Source: Yoonia sediminilitoris
Lineage (GTDB): Bacteria; Pseudomonadota; Alphaproteobacteria; Rhodobacterales; Rhodobacteraceae
Direction of reading: 5' to 3'
Length of the DNA stretch: 64,000 nucleotides
NCBI RefSeq assembly: GCF_003058085.1
Contig: NZ_QBUD01000003.1
Location: forward strand, 248,001-312,000
Part shown: positions 39,548 through 49,722 of the stretch, one piece after another
Numbering within the stretch: the first letter of the stretch is position 1
Layout: every line of letters begins with the position of its first letter
Translations under genes and position numbers: made by a program
Notes under the pieces: model-generated
What the model saw: only the letters and a program-made list of their open reading frames with translations
Told to the model about the DNA's origin: nothing
Database searches by the model: none

Positions 39548-39799
39548 ATGTTTATCGTCGAAGAGCGCGTCGAACTGAAAGACGCAGAAAATACAAGACT
39601 AGCACTGTTAGCCGCGATCGATGCGCATGAAGCAGGCTGTTTTGCGTTTGACTTGAGCGGTACCGCGCCGTCGCAGGTCGCGCTCCAACTGAGCCTTGCC
39701 GGCCTTAAAGAATTGGAGACACGTGGCATCGAGCCCCAATTCGGTTTCGCCCTCGCAACCATTCTCGACCAAAACGTTTCGGCGCAAGCAGAGGGATGA
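39548..39799 (+). CDS. STAS-domain protein at the head of the che operon
   Basis: An 83-residue single-domain protein with STAS features (VEERVELKDAENTRLALLAA, then CFAFDLSGTAPSQVALQL, whose Ser residues lie near the site phosphorylated in anti-sigma antagonists). The canonical DSSG motif is not exact, so regulation by phosphorylation is uncertain. It lies five bases before cheY in the same direction and likely begins the chemosensory operon. STAS proteins can link chemosensory arrays to other outputs; its partner here is unknown. Confidence 0.75.
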   Translation: MFIVEERVELKDAENTRLALLAAIDAHEAGCFAFDLSGTAPSQVALQLSLAGLKELETRGIEPQFGFALATILDQNVSAQAEG

Positions 39800-39803
39800 A
39801 GCG

Positions 39804-40166
39804 ATGAAAACAGTTCTTACAATCGATGACAGCAAATCCGTCCGCGACATGGTCATGTTCACATTGGAGCCCGAAGGGTACCGCATCGTTGCAGCAGAGA
39901 ATGGCGCTGAGGGCCTTGAGACACTACGCGCGGAAAAGCCGGACATGGTGATTACCGATCTCAACATGCCGGTGATGGACGGGATCGACTTTATCTCAAA
40001 TGCGCGCGCCGACGCGGCTGGAAGCGGAATTCCAATTGTCATGCTAACGACGGAATCCTCTCCGGAGATGAAGGAAAAGGGCAAGTCTGCGGGCGCCACC
40101 GGCTGGATCAACAAGCCCTTCGACAGCGACAAGCTCGTTGCTGTGACAAAAAAGCTTTTGGGGTAA
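39804..40166 (+). CDS. cheY: CheY-like single-domain response regulator
   Basis: A 120-residue receiver domain without output domain. The acidic pocket is Asp8-Asp9 (LTIDDSKSVR), the phosphoacceptor Asp52 (MVITDLNMPVMDG), Thr in VMLTTESS and Lys in WINKPFDSD. ATG 39804 matches the family start. It lies between the STAS gene and cheA (four-base gap), so CheA is the expected phosphodonor. The target, flagellar motor or other, cannot be read from the window because no flagellar genes are present. Confidence 0.95.
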   Translation: MKTVLTIDDSKSVRDMVMFTLEPEGYRIVAAENGAEGLETLRAEKPDMVITDLNMPVMDGIDFISNARADAAGSGIPIVMLTTESSPEMKEKGKSAGATGWINKPFDSDKLVAVTKKLLG

Positions 40167-40170
40167 GGCG

Positions 40171-42219
40171 ATGATTGAACAGGCAATCCAGGCCTTCGTT
40201 CTTGAAGCGGAAGAACTCCTCAATGACCTTGAGGACATGGTCCTTCGATTGGAAGAAGATGCTTCCAAAGCCAATGTCGATGAGATTTTCCGCGCCCTGC
40301 ACACCATCAAGGGTTCGGGGTCGATGTTCGCGCATACGGCCCTGTCACGCTTTACGCATCACTTTGAAAACGCTTTTGAGCTCATTCGGTCTGGGGACCT
40401 GACCGTTTCCCAGGAATTGATTGACCTGTCACTAAAGTCCCGCGACATCATGGTGCAATTCCTCAAACTGGGCGGGGATGGTCCAGAGGCTGAGGCTCTT
40501 CTGAAGAGCGACCGGGCAGAAGCGCTGATCTGTGCTTTATCGAACCTCACCGGGGTTGAGGCCGCTGGTGGCTCTACCACCTCGACAACCACGAAAGCTG
40601 AAGAAGAGGAAGGTAAGGTCGAAGAGTGCTTTGACATTACGTTTATCCCGGACACAAACGCGCTAAAAAACGGCATGCGCCCGGATCTGCTGATCAAGGA
40701 ACTTTCTGAGCTGGGCATGCTGGAAATAGCCTATCAATCGCATGTCCCGAAACTCTCTGATCTTGCGCCAGATTTGAGTTTTGTCGAATGGCGTTTGCGA
40801 TTGACGACTTCTGCGGGATTGTCTGCGGTAGAGGACGTTTTCATCTTTGCTGACGATGCGGACCTGAAGATCACGCGTCGCGCTCAGCACGGCGGGACCG
40901 CCGCCTGCTGCACCTCAACGGTGACCTCCGACGAAAGCGGCCTGAAAGGCTCAAAATCAGAACAAAGCAAACCCACAGCAAACAAATCATCAACATCCGC
41001 CAAAAATGCGACCGTCTCACAGTCTAAAAAAGCTGAACAAAAATCGGAAAGCATTCGCGTCACGTCTTCGCGGCTTGATGAAATGATGGATGCTCTGGGC
41101 GAATTGGTGATTGCCCAAGCGCGTCTTGATTCAGTGGCCGCAGAAATTGAAAACCAGACTTTGGACACGGTCGTCGAAGAGGTACAGCGCCTTGTAACCT
41201 CACTGCGGGACGCGACTTTATCGATCCGGATGGTCCCCGTTGATACAGTCTTTGGCAAATTCAAACGCGTTGTCCGGGATCTCTCGGCCGAGCTTGGCAA
41301 GAACATCCACCTGGAACTGGAAGGCGGAGAAACCGAGGTGGACAAAAACATCATCGACCGTATTGGCGAGCCGTTGGTTCACATGATCCGCAACTCGATC
41401 GACCATGGTATTGAGACGCCCGAGGTGCGCAGTGGCAACGGAAAGCCCGAACAAGGCACTGTGTGGCTTTCTGCGAGCCAGGAAGGCGGTGAGATTCTAA
41501 TCTCGATCGAGGACGATGGCAAAGGACTTGATGCCGAAGCCATACGCTATCGGGCTCTTGAGCGAGGGTTGATCTCCGAAGAAGAAGAGTATTCCGAAGC
41601 CGCCTTGCATCAATTGATCTTTGAGCCCGGTTTCTCGACAGCGCAGGTGGTCTCCTCGGTCTCGGGTCGGGGTGTGGGCATGGATGCCGTCAAAACGACA
41701 ATCGATGAATTGGGCGGTCAGGTGACGGTTCTGTCGAAAGCAGGTCTTGGCTCCCGCATAACGCTTAGGCTTCCTGTCACTATGGCCATCATTGATGGTC
41801 TGCGCGTGCGCTTGGGACAAAGCACATTTGTGATCCCGCTCGCTGCCGTGGAAGAATGCGTCGAGATGACAAGCGACATGGCCGCGCAAGATAGCGGTCG
41901 GCGTTTCATCCAGATCCGCAGCGAGACGGTTCCATTCCTGAACCTTGATACGCTTTTTGGCATGATGCACGCGAAGGAAGAACGCCAGCGTGTCGTCATT
42001 GTTCGGGTGGACGGCGCGCGCATAGGCTTGGTGGTCGATGACATCTTGGGACAAAGCCAAACCGTCATCAAATCGCTGAGCGCTTATCACCGCGATATTC
42101 CCGGGCTGGGGGGGGCCACCATCCTCGGTGACGGCAGCGTCGCTCTCATTCTCGACGTCAGCACTTTGGTCCGCTGGGCCGAAAGTGACGGCGCCCGAAG
42201 CAAGCTGATGGTGGCTTAG
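40171..42219 (+). CDS. cheA: Chemotaxis histidine kinase CheA
   Basis: A 682-residue hybrid-free CheA. Order: Hpt domain with phosphoacceptor His44 (RALHTIKGSGSMF); a P2-like domain (about 150-240, DITFIPDTNALKNG); a low-complexity Ser/Lys linker; dimerisation helices (about 290-345, SSRLDEMMDALGELVIAQAR); an ATPase domain with N box (MIRNSIDHGIE), G1 (ISIEDDGKGLD) and G2 (VSGRGVGMDAVK); and a C-terminal CheW-like regulatory domain. The stop abuts the cheW start. It is complete and should be active. Confidence 0.97.
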   Translation: MIEQAIQAFVLEAEELLNDLEDMVLRLEEDASKANVDEIFRALHTIKGSGSMFAHTALSRFTHHFENAFELIRSGDLTVSQELIDLSLKSRDIMVQFLKLGGDGPEAEALLKSDRAEALICALSNLTGVEAAGGSTTSTTTKAEEEEGKVEECFDITFIPDTNALKNGMRPDLLIKELSELGMLEIAYQSHVPKLSDLAPDLSFVEWRLRLTTSAGLSAVEDVFIFADDADLKITRRAQHGGTAACCTSTVTSDESGLKGSKSEQSKPTANKSSTSAKNATVSQSKKAEQKSESIRVTSSRLDEMMDALGELVIAQARLDSVAAEIENQTLDTVVEEVQRLVTSLRDATLSIRMVPVDTVFGKFKRVVRDLSAELGKNIHLELEGGETEVDKNIIDRIGEPLVHMIRNSIDHGIETPEVRSGNGKPEQGTVWLSASQEGGEILISIEDDGKGLDAEAIRYRALERGLISEEEEYSEAALHQLIFEPGFSTAQVVSSVSGRGVGMDAVKTTIDELGGQVTVLSKAGLGSRITLRLPVTMAIIDGLRVRLGQSTFVIPLAAVEECVEMTSDMAAQDSGRRFIQIRSETVPFLNLDTLFGMMHAKEERQRVVIVRVDGARIGLVVDDILGQSQTVIKSLSAYHRDIPGLGGATILGDGSVALILDVSTLVRWAESDGARSKLMVA

Positions 42220-42693
42220 ATGACCGACGCTATAGCAGACACTGGCGCCATGCTCTTGACCTTCCGGTTGGATGGCGAGGCCTTTGCCTTTCCGGTCACA
42301 CGGGTTCACGAGATTCTTGACCCCATCCCGGTCACACCCGTGCCAAACGCCGGTGCGTTTGCGCCCGAGGTGATCAACGTGCGGGGTGTCGTGGTGCCGT
42401 TGCTCGACATTCGCCACCGACTACTGATGAAGCCCGCTGAAGCCAGCCGCATCATCGTCTTTGAAGCGGATTTGTCGGGCGGGCCACAAAAGCTCGCCTT
42501 CCGGGCGGACAGCGTGGAGCAGGTTTTGGAAAGCTCTCCACGTGAAATCATACCACTCCCTGAATTGGGCGCAGTTTGGCCGCGACGCTTCGTGAAAGGG
42601 TCGCTGCGGCATGAAGATGAACTGATAGTATTGCTGGACGCGCAGGAGCTCTTCGAGCCTTCGCATGATCTCGCTGAGCCAGCTGTTTCTTAA
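42220..42693 (+). CDS. cheW: Chemotaxis coupling protein CheW, first copy
   Basis: A 157-residue CheW with the typical double-barrel motifs ([40 protein letters not shown], and a late [13 protein letters not shown]). It starts directly after the cheA stop with no gap. It couples CheA to the chemoreceptor encoded next. A second, different cheW lies after the receptor, so the array may use two coupling proteins. Confidence 0.95.
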   Translation: MTDAIADTGAMLLTFRLDGEAFAFPVTRVHEILDPIPVTPVPNAGAFAPEVINVRGVVVPLLDIRHRLLMKPAEASRIIVFEADLSGGPQKLAFRADSVEQVLESSPREIIPLPELGAVWPRRFVKGSLRHEDELIVLLDAQELFEPSHDLAEPAVS

Positions 42694-42704
42694 GGAGAAA
42701 GTCG

Positions 42705-44870
42705 ATGCAACTCACGATCAAAATGAAACTGATAGGCGCGTTCGCGGTTGTACTGCTCTTGATATCGGGGCTCGCGTATATCTCCGTGACTCGTTTGTCC
42801 AATATTAACGCTGGGCTTGAACGGGTCGTAACTGTCTCGGCAAACAATGTGCAACTGGCCGCTGACATGGAGATTGAGTTTCTGGCCATGGAAGCAGCCC
42901 AGGCCGAAATGCTTCTCGCAACCGAACCCGAGCGGGTTGCCGAGCTGCACGACTCGATCAAAAAGCACCTTGAAACACTCGCCACGTATCGCGCAAGAAT
43001 TGGTGAGACAGCCGATGAGTATGCCCAAAACGAACTGGCAGCCTTTGACGCCACTTTTGCGGGCTATCCAGAGATCGGAGAGCGTATCGCGCACTATATC
43101 GAAGAAAACACAGATGTACGCTCTGTTGAAGTCTTCCTTACGGAGGGATCAACGGCCCTTGCCGCGTTCAATACTCAGTTCGAAAAAACTAACAAGGCGT
43201 TAACAGGCGTCCAGACAAGCGCGTCAGCAAACGCCCTCTCCGATATACATGGGCGCGTAAACTCAGCCTTTCTGGCTCAGCAGTCAGGCTTGCTGGCCTC
43301 TGACGATGCAGCGCGAGAAGAAAGCTTGAAATCTGCCGAAGCAGGCTTTGCCGCCGCGGTCGCAGCGGTTCAGGGTTTTGAACGTTACGGAGAGGTTTCA
43401 GCGCAGGATCTCGCCGTCTTCATCGACACGGTCGGGCAGCTGCAATCGACTGCGGCCGCCTCAATGGAGCTGGCCCTCGAGCACACCAATGCCAAAGCGA
43501 AAGCCTTGTTCATCGGGGAAGGTGCGGCAATCATCAACGTCGCAAAGGATCATTTGCACAAAATCCTTAAGCACAACCAAGATATAATGGTCGAAGAGAA
43601 GGTTGCTGGCGCGGCCATGTTCGAAGCCGCCCAAATGAAAGTCTTCGGGATGTCTGTCATAGCCATAGTTGTCGGCCTCGGTGCGGCAATATTCCTCTCT
43701 GTTTCCATCAGTCGCGGTCTTTCTCGCGCTGTTGAAGTGGCGCGCAAAGTCGCCGTCGGCGATAGCAGTGTGGATATATCCGTCAAATCCCGCGACGAGA
43801 TCGGTGATCTGATGACGGCTCTTGGTGAGATGAACGCGGAGCTTGGCAAAATGGCGAAAGTCGCCGACAGTATTGCCGATGGCGATCTGACCACAAATGC
43901 ACAGCGCCGCTCGGAGAGCGATGAGCTGGGTCTTGCCCTTGAAAAAATGGTCGAAAAACTCCGTGAGGTAATGACCGGCGCCTCTATCAGTGCGTCGGGC
44001 GTGGCAGACGGCAGCCAGGCGATGAGCGCGACGGCCGAACAGTTGAGCCAGGGCTCCACAGAACAAGCCGCAGCGGCCGAGGAAGCCAGCGCAGCAATGG
44101 AAGAGATGTCTGCAAATATCCGACAGTCAGCGGATAACGCAGCGCAAACAGAAAAGATCGCGGTACAGGCGTCCAAAGAGGCCGCTGAGTCTGGTGAGGC
44201 AGTCACGGAAGCCGTTGGTGCGATGAAGACCATCGCGGAAAAAATCAACATCATTCAGGAAATCGCCCGCCAAACCGACCTACTTGCGCTCAATGCCGCC
44301 GTGGAAGCGGCGCGCGCAGGGGCACATGGCAAAGGGTTTGCGGTTGTCGCCTCTGAGGTACGGAAACTGGCGGAGCGTAGCCAGCAGGCAGCAGCTGAAA
44401 TCGGTGCCCTCTCCTCGAGCACAGTAGATGTCAGCGAGCGCGCAGGAGAAAAACTCAACTCTCTGCTTCCCAGCATTCAACGCACCTCGGATCTCGTTCA
44501 GGAGATTTCGGCTGCCACCCGTGAGCAAAACGTCGGCGCAGAGCAAATCAATCAGGCAATCCGGGAACTCGACAGCGTTATTCAACAGAATGCGGCGTCT
44601 TCGACCGAAGCCGCCTCGGTCTCGCAGGCACTGGCAGCCCAATCCGACCAGCTGCGCGGCCTCATCGCTTATTTTGATCTTGGATCCGGCAGCCCTCAGG
44701 TTTCGAAAGCAGTTGCCTCCACGCCTAAAGCCATAGCCAAACCGAGGGGAAAGCCAGCACCGCAGAAGAAAGCCCCACCAACGCCAGAAGCCGACTCTGA
44801 AGGTTTCGCGCTGGACATGGGGCCGGAAGAACTCAGTGATGACGAGTTCAACCGCGCGCAATCCGCATAA
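42705..44870 (+). CDS. Methyl-accepting chemotaxis protein
   Basis: A 721-residue transmembrane receptor. A membrane helix at about 5-25 and another at about 307-330 ([18 protein letters not shown]) flank a long helical periplasmic domain of about 280 residues. A HAMP domain (about 331-385) and the cytoplasmic hairpin follow; its tip ([20 protein letters not shown], then [16 protein letters not shown]) is canonical. The C-terminal tail is Lys/Pro/Ala-rich then acidic and lacks a CheR-tethering pentapeptide. AAGGAG lies before the ATG. The ligand is unknown. Confidence 0.96.
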   Translation: MQLTIKMKLIGAFAVVLLLISGLAYISVTRLSNINAGLERVVTVSANNVQLAADMEIEFLAMEAAQAEMLLATEPERVAELHDSIKKHLETLATYRARIGETADEYAQNELAAFDATFAGYPEIGERIAHYIEENTDVRSVEVFLTEGSTALAAFNTQFEKTNKALTGVQTSASANALSDIHGRVNSAFLAQQSGLLASDDAAREESLKSAEAGFAAAVAAVQGFERYGEVSAQDLAVFIDTVGQLQSTAAASMELALEHTNAKAKALFIGEGAAIINVAKDHLHKILKHNQDIMVEEKVAGAAMFEAAQMKVFGMSVIAIVVGLGAAIFLSVSISRGLSRAVEVARKVAVGDSSVDISVKSRDEIGDLMTALGEMNAELGKMAKVADSIADGDLTTNAQRRSESDELGLALEKMVEKLREVMTGASISASGVADGSQAMSATAEQLSQGSTEQAAAAEEASAAMEEMSANIRQSADNAAQTEKIAVQASKEAAESGEAVTEAVGAMKTIAEKINIIQEIARQTDLLALNAAVEAARAGAHGKGFAVVASEVRKLAERSQQAAAEIGALSSSTVDVSERAGEKLNSLLPSIQRTSDLVQEISAATREQNVGAEQINQAIRELDSVIQQNAASSTEAASVSQALAAQSDQLRGLIAYFDLGSGSPQVSKAVASTPKAIAKPRGKPAPQKKAPPTPEADSEGFALDMGPEELSDDEFNRAQSA

Positions 44871-44881
44871 GGGACCAGATC

Positions 44882-45421
44882 ATGCAGAGTGCACTCTTGC
44901 GGTCTGAGGTTCTGGCTGGCACGCAATCCGACGCCGGCGAGGAAACCAATACCGATGGCCTCGCGACCTACTTGTTGTTCGGCATGGGCACCCGCAACTA
45001 TGCGACGGATGTCTCAAATGTCAGAGAGATTGTCGATCTTGCCGAGATCCGTCCGATTCCAAACGCACCGCATGATGTTTTTGGTATGATCGATCTTCGC
45101 AGCCAGTCGATCCCGGTCATTGATCTCGCAGCGCGGATGCAGGTTGAGGCCACGCCAGAGACAGACGCACGCATCATCGTGTTTGAGTTTGGCACGCCAG
45201 ATACGTTGAGATGCCTCGGCATCATTGCTGACCGGGTCATCAGTGTTTCCGAGATAGCGACCGGCAATATCGAAACTCTGACCCATGCAATCTCAGGATG
45301 GCAAGGCGATGGCGTAGTGGGTGTTATACGATCTGGCGACATGCAATCGCTGGTCCTAAGAATTGAACATTATCTCAATGCCCCTGACTTGCCGGGAGAG
45401 TTTGATTTCGGAGACGGCTGA
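44882..45421 (+). CDS. cheW: Chemotaxis coupling protein CheW, second copy
   Basis: A 179-residue CheW-domain protein with a 25-residue N-terminal extension before the fold (YLLFGMGTRNYATDVSNVRE, FGMIDLRSQSIPVIDLAARM). It differs strongly from the first CheW, so the two probably have separate contacts, for example with different receptors or with the BLUF/STAS partners. It follows the receptor gene by 11 bases in the same operon. Confidence 0.92.
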   Translation: MQSALLRSEVLAGTQSDAGEETNTDGLATYLLFGMGTRNYATDVSNVREIVDLAEIRPIPNAPHDVFGMIDLRSQSIPVIDLAARMQVEATPETDARIIVFEFGTPDTLRCLGIIADRVISVSEIATGNIETLTHAISGWQGDGVVGVIRSGDMQSLVLRIEHYLNAPDLPGEFDFGDG

Positions 45422-45477
45422 ACAGGCCAAGATACGAGGAATGCCGGGGGCATTTGGTGAAAAAGTGGGACTGAAAT

Positions 45478-46332
45478 ATGGGTTTTTACCAGGTTGCTGA
45501 CCTGAATGCTGCACAGTGTCAATTTCTGACCGACACCGCCTTGAAGGCGTCAGGCGTGAATGTCGACCCAGACAAAAGAGACTTTCTGCATCTGCGGATT
45601 TCACGTCGGCTGAAGGCGCTTGGCCTCGACAGTTTTGATGATTACATCGGAATCCTGAAACGGGAGCCGGGAGGACCTGAAACCCGTCACTTGGTCGAGG
45701 CGCTCACCACGCACACGACCAGTTTTTTTCGTGAGGGCCATCAGTACGAATGGTTTGAACAGGAGGGTATCAAGCGCCTTCTGACCAGCCAACCCGAAAG
45801 TGCGGGCAAGCTCACCGTCTGGAGTGCCGCCTGTTCAACGGGCGTCGAGCTTTGGTCTGCTGGCATGGTGTTGATGGATCGTCAGCGTCAGGCCTTTGAT
45901 TTGCGTGACTTCGCGTTGATTGGAACGGATATCTCGCAAAAAATCCTAAAGACGGCGCATTCTGCCACTTACAGTACCAATGAAATCACCGGTGTCTCGC
46001 CACTGCGCAAGCAACGCTATCTCATGCAATCCAAGCGTACCTTTGGCGCGTCTGATCAGCACTACCATCGCGTGATCCCCGAACTGCGCCAGAAAGCCCG
46101 TTTTGAACAGATCAACCTCAGTGCACTTGGCAGCGCGCGGCCGTTCACAGTGGACGTGGCCTTCCTGCGGAACGTCTTGATCTATTTCGGAGAAGAAATG
46201 CAAAAACAGGTCCTTGATGGCGTAATCTCGCGTCTGCGTCCCGGCGGTATCCTCTTTACCGGTCATTCGGAGGCCGTCCCCAAGCGCGATGACCTCGATA
46301 CTCTTGGCCCCTCAATCTATGAAAAGGTTTGA
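45478..46332 (+). CDS. cheR: Chemoreceptor methyltransferase CheR
   Basis: A 284-residue SAM-dependent enzyme that methylates receptor glutamates. The N-terminal helical domain (about 10-75) is followed by the conserved [16 protein letters not shown], the SAM-binding [16 protein letters not shown] (in the position of the common STGEEPYS, hence somewhat divergent), and [16 protein letters not shown] with GHSEAV near the end. It stops two bases before the cheB start codon and is part of the che operon. Confidence 0.95.
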   Translation: MGFYQVADLNAAQCQFLTDTALKASGVNVDPDKRDFLHLRISRRLKALGLDSFDDYIGILKREPGGPETRHLVEALTTHTTSFFREGHQYEWFEQEGIKRLLTSQPESAGKLTVWSAACSTGVELWSAGMVLMDRQRQAFDLRDFALIGTDISQKILKTAHSATYSTNEITGVSPLRKQRYLMQSKRTFGASDQHYHRVIPELRQKARFEQINLSALGSARPFTVDVAFLRNVLIYFGEEMQKQVLDGVISRLRPGGILFTGHSEAVPKRDDLDTLGPSIYEKV

Positions 46333-46334
46333 CC

Positions 46335-47411
46335 ATGCCTCTTAATCGCTCTGGCCCTCCCTACAAAGTACTCGTCGTTGATGACAGCGCTGTTGTGCGC
46401 CAGTCGATCCAAGCGATCCTTGACGGCGATCCGGAACTCCAAGTCGTTGCCGTTGCGTCCGATCCTTTTGTGGCCGCTGAACGCATCAAGAAACAAGTTC
46501 CTGATGTCATCACGCTGGATGTGGAAATGCCACGGATGGACGGCATTACGTTTTTGCGGCGATTGATGGCGCAAAAACCGATCCCCGTCGTAATGTGTTC
46601 GACCCTTGTCTCGGACAATTCCGAGACATTATCTCAGGCGCTCGAGGCGGGTGCCGTTGATATCGTTCTGAAACCTGAACTTGGTGTGAAAGAGTTTTTT
46701 GAAGACGCCTGTCTGACCTTGCGCGATACGGTAAAGGCTGCAGCACAGGCGCGCATCCAGCCCAAGCGCGCGGTGAAGATCGAAAAGAAGCTAAGCGCTG
46801 ATGCCGTTTTGCCCCCGCCTTCACGCGCGATGGCACGTACCACTGAAAAGATCATCGCGATTGGGGCCTCAACCGGTGGCACGGAAGCGCTAAAGGTCGT
46901 TTTGGAGGCAATGCCGCACGATTGCCCGCCTATCGTGATCGTTCAGCACATGCCAGAGACGTTCACGGAAGCCTTTGCCAAAAGACTCAACGGCATTTGC
47001 GCTATAGATGTCAAACAAGCCAATAACGGGGACCGCCTGTTGCGCGGCCAAGCCCTGATTGCACCAGGGAACAAACACACGCTCTTGCAGCGAAGCGGCG
47101 CGACCTATTCTGTCGAGGTGAAAGATGGACCACTTGTGGCACGCCATAGGCCATCCGTCGATGTGCTGTTTCGATCAGTCGCAAGAAACGCAGGCAAAAA
47201 CGCTGTCGGCGTCATCATGACGGGCATGGGCGATGATGGCGCCAGAGGCCTGAAAGAAATGCGCGACGCCGGCGCAGATACTGTTGGCCAGAATGAAGAA
47301 ACCTGCGTTGTGTATGGCATGCCCAAAGAAGCAATGAAAAGCGGCGGTGTTGACGAGGAAGTACCGTTGGATCGGATCTCTGGAATGATCTTGCGACTGG
47401 GTGGAAAATAA
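46335..47411 (+). CDS. cheB: Chemotaxis response regulator protein-glutamate methylesterase CheB
   Basis: A 358-residue enzyme that removes receptor methyl groups. The N-terminal receiver (about 9-125) has [11 protein letters not shown] and the phosphoacceptor Asp in [12 protein letters not shown]. The C-terminal methylesterase has its triad in [11 protein letters not shown] (Ser), IVQHMPETF (His) and [11 protein letters not shown] (Asp). The ATG at 46335 lies two bases after the cheR stop. It is the last gene of the operon and converges on BLUF-2, with five bases between the stops. Confidence 0.96.
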   Translation: MPLNRSGPPYKVLVVDDSAVVRQSIQAILDGDPELQVVAVASDPFVAAERIKKQVPDVITLDVEMPRMDGITFLRRLMAQKPIPVVMCSTLVSDNSETLSQALEAGAVDIVLKPELGVKEFFEDACLTLRDTVKAAAQARIQPKRAVKIEKKLSADAVLPPPSRAMARTTEKIIAIGASTGGTEALKVVLEAMPHDCPPIVIVQHMPETFTEAFAKRLNGICAIDVKQANNGDRLLRGQALIAPGNKHTLLQRSGATYSVEVKDGPLVARHRPSVDVLFRSVARNAGKNAVGVIMTGMGDDGARGLKEMRDAGADTVGQNEETCVVYGMPKEAMKSGGVDEEVPLDRISGMILRLGGK

Positions 47412-47416
47412 AGTCT

Positions 47417-47824
47417 TCAGAGGAGGAGTTTTGCCTCCAGGCAGACCTCATCCACCATCGCAATACGATCTTCCATTGGTAAGCCCAAAAGAAGCCTTTT
47501 GAAGGCAGAAAGATTTTGCTTCCGTTGCGGAAGTTTCGCTTCTGCCAGAGACCACCCATCGAAAAACAAAGCGGCCGTTTGTGCAGAGAATATTACTGTC
47601 ATGTTATTATGGCGGCTGTCACCGGATATCCGCAACACGCAATCAGCCAACGCTTCTTTATCACCCTCAAGGTACTGAAAGTAGGTATTTTTATCCCGAA
47701 CCAGAATCCCGGAGACACCGCTTCGCTGATTATTTTTCCGGCTTGAACGCAAAATTTCCCGGAAGACATCGTCGGAATGATCAGCGACATCCGAGAAATA
47801 CGCATACTTCCAAAAGCATCTCAT
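47417..47824 (-). CDS. Short BLUF-domain blue-light sensor, BLUF-2
   Basis: A 135-residue BLUF domain with almost no extension. Core photochemical residues are kept: Tyr9 (KYAYFSD), Asn32 (RKNNQRSGVSGIL), Gln50 (TYFQYLEGDK) and Trp91 (FFDGWSLAEA); the Met two residues after Trp in PixD is Leu93. ATG 47824 was chosen because the BLUF fold starts there, though no strong ribosome-binding site is visible and a 46-residue upstream extension is open. It is convergent with cheB and divergent from the helical protein gene at 48037. Confidence 0.88.
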   Translation of the reverse strand: MRCFWKYAYFSDVADHSDDVFREILRSSRKNNQRSGVSGILVRDKNTYFQYLEGDKEALADCVLRISGDSRHNNMTVIFSAQTAALFFDGWSLAEAKLPQRKQNLSAFKRLLLGLPMEDRIAMVDEVCLEAKLLL

Positions 47825-48036
47825 CGTGAAATCATACCAACGAGGGGTTGTTTGTAAACGACCATGCAAGATGACTGGCGATTTTTGTTCGTCGATACCT
47901 CGAACATGCACGGTGTTCTTGCAAATAGGACAATTGCGATACCAAAGATTAATTAGTTGCAATTCTAATGCTTAAGTCTTTGCCCACTCTTCACGACTAG
48001 AATGCCCCTGGGGAAAAGGGTCGAAGTGGAAAGTTT

Positions 48037-49722
48037 ATGGAACTCAGATTCATGCAGATGGCCGATCAAATTGATACGATCGGGCGCAACGTCGCCACAT
48101 TCTACGAACCGGTTGTCGCCGATATGCACCAGGTCCGCATGCAGGCGCGCCACTTTGAGAAGCTGACCGAGAGCCTGAAGGTGGCATCGCTGTCGTCAGG
48201 ACTGCCACGTGATGTGCAGGACGCAAGTACAATATTGCATGCGGCCACCTGTCTCCGCGACGTTATAGGCAAGGCGCGGGATACTGTCTCCGATCCCCGT
48301 CTACAGAACATTTTCAACCTTATGCAATCTCACTGCGACCACCTGTTACGATGCAGCAAAGAACTCAACTCGCTCTCATTTCTTATGCTGGTCACAACCG
48401 CCAGCGCCGCAGAGTCCGGGTTCACCATAGAGCACCTCGTTACTGATTTGCGCGAGATGGCAAAACAATTGAATACCACCTCATCGGACATCAGTAGCAC
48501 GCTGTCTGTTGTCGACGCTGTCCGGCAAGATACGGCTAAAGTGCTCTTTGACACCTATAAAGTCATAGACGTTACACTTGAAGATCTTGATGCGCCTGCT
48601 GCCACAGGTCCTTCGCAAAGGGTTGAGCGCGTAAAGGGCGAAACACCTGAGCACATGGCAGAGCGGCTTTCGGCCGATCTCGGGCGTCTGCTACCGGGCC
48701 TTGTGGCCTGCATGCAGCATCCTGATGCTTTTGCACAGCGTTGTGCCCATATCGCCGAAGCCATTCGTCTGCTGGACGAGGACTTAAACGAAGACACCGA
48801 TCTTGCCTTGCGAACACTGGTCATCGCGCAGCTTGATGATATTTGCGAGGAACTGGACCTCATCCAGGCTGATGCGCTTCGCACCCTCCGTGACATCGCA
48901 GAAAAGGGCACTGGCACACTCGAACTCTTCCACCATCATTTGAAGAATGACACCCGGCTGAACGAGATCGACGCCGAGAAACAAAAGCTTACGGATACAA
49001 GTGGGAGACTCACCCAAATCAAGAATCGCTCTCAAGCCGCACTTGCTGATCTCTCTGAATGTGTGAAACGGTTTTATGGCGTAGAGAGCATATTCAATGA
49101 GCTTGATGCAATGCGGGAAGGCGTTAGAATATCCGCCCTCAATGCCGATCTTTCAGAAAGGCGAGCAGAGATCAACATGCCAGAATTGAGGTCCGTCACA
49201 GAAGCCGTGGGCGACTGTGCCACGGCCTGCGGCACCGCAATCAGACATCTTGGCGATCTCTACAAAGAAATCCATCACGTGTTTGAACAAATCGACGAAA
49301 CCGCAATTGATGCAGCAATTGATGTTGTCGAAAATGTACTGGCTGCATCGCACGCATCACTCGATGCGCTCTCGGGCCAATTGGAGACGATACACAGCGC
49401 TACTGCAGATTGCTCCAAAGCGCTCACGGAACTCGTTGACCTTGGCAACTCCGCGCATGCGCGGATCGCTTCAAACGTCATGGCAGCAAAGCAGCTACTG
49501 CAAATCGCCAATGATCTTGGGAGCGCGGTTGAGCACCTGACCCTAGACCCTGAAAAAGTTGATGGCGGGGTAATGTCCCGCGTATTTGACACTTATAGTA
49601 TCGAAACCGAACGGAAAGTTCATTACCGGGTTCTACCTCCGAAAGCGGAAAACGAAACCAAATCTCAAGAATACAACGGGAATCAGGAAAGCGACGACCC
49701 CTTGGAGGGGCTCTTGTTCTAG
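48037..49722 (+). CDS. Helical protein with degenerate chemoreceptor signalling tip
   Basis: A 561-residue soluble protein, all helix, with no signal peptide, membrane segment or HAMP. Around residues 355-390, GVRISALNADLSERRAEINM followed by PELRSVTEAVGDCATACG resembles the conserved tip of methyl-accepting proteins (ALNAAIEAARAGE, EVRxLAE), but the key Glu-Ala-Ala-Arg part has changed. The acidic C-terminus ends in LEGLLF. It lies just behind the che cluster and BLUF-2. It may be a cytosolic array component or a decoy receptor-like protein; the function is unproven. Confidence 0.6.
   Translation: MELRFMQMADQIDTIGRNVATFYEPVVADMHQVRMQARHFEKLTESLKVASLSSGLPRDVQDASTILHAATCLRDVIGKARDTVSDPRLQNIFNLMQSHCDHLLRCSKELNSLSFLMLVTTASAAESGFTIEHLVTDLREMAKQLNTTSSDISSTLSVVDAVRQDTAKVLFDTYKVIDVTLEDLDAPAATGPSQRVERVKGETPEHMAERLSADLGRLLPGLVACMQHPDAFAQRCAHIAEAIRLLDEDLNEDTDLALRTLVIAQLDDICEELDLIQADALRTLRDIAEKGTGTLELFHHHLKNDTRLNEIDAEKQKLTDTSGRLTQIKNRSQAALADLSECVKRFYGVESIFNELDAMREGVRISALNADLSERRAEINMPELRSVTEAVGDCATACGTAIRHLGDLYKEIHHVFEQIDETAIDAAIDVVENVLAASHASLDALSGQLETIHSATADCSKALTELVDLGNSAHARIASNVMAAKQLLQIANDLGSAVEHLTLDPEKVDGGVMSRVFDTYSIETERKVHYRVLPPKAENETKSQEYNGNQESDDPLEGLLF

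Noticed and set aside
47825..47962. Longer N-terminus for BLUF-2
   Set aside because: The BLUF fold begins at the ATG at 47824; the 46 extra residues have no family match and no better start signal.
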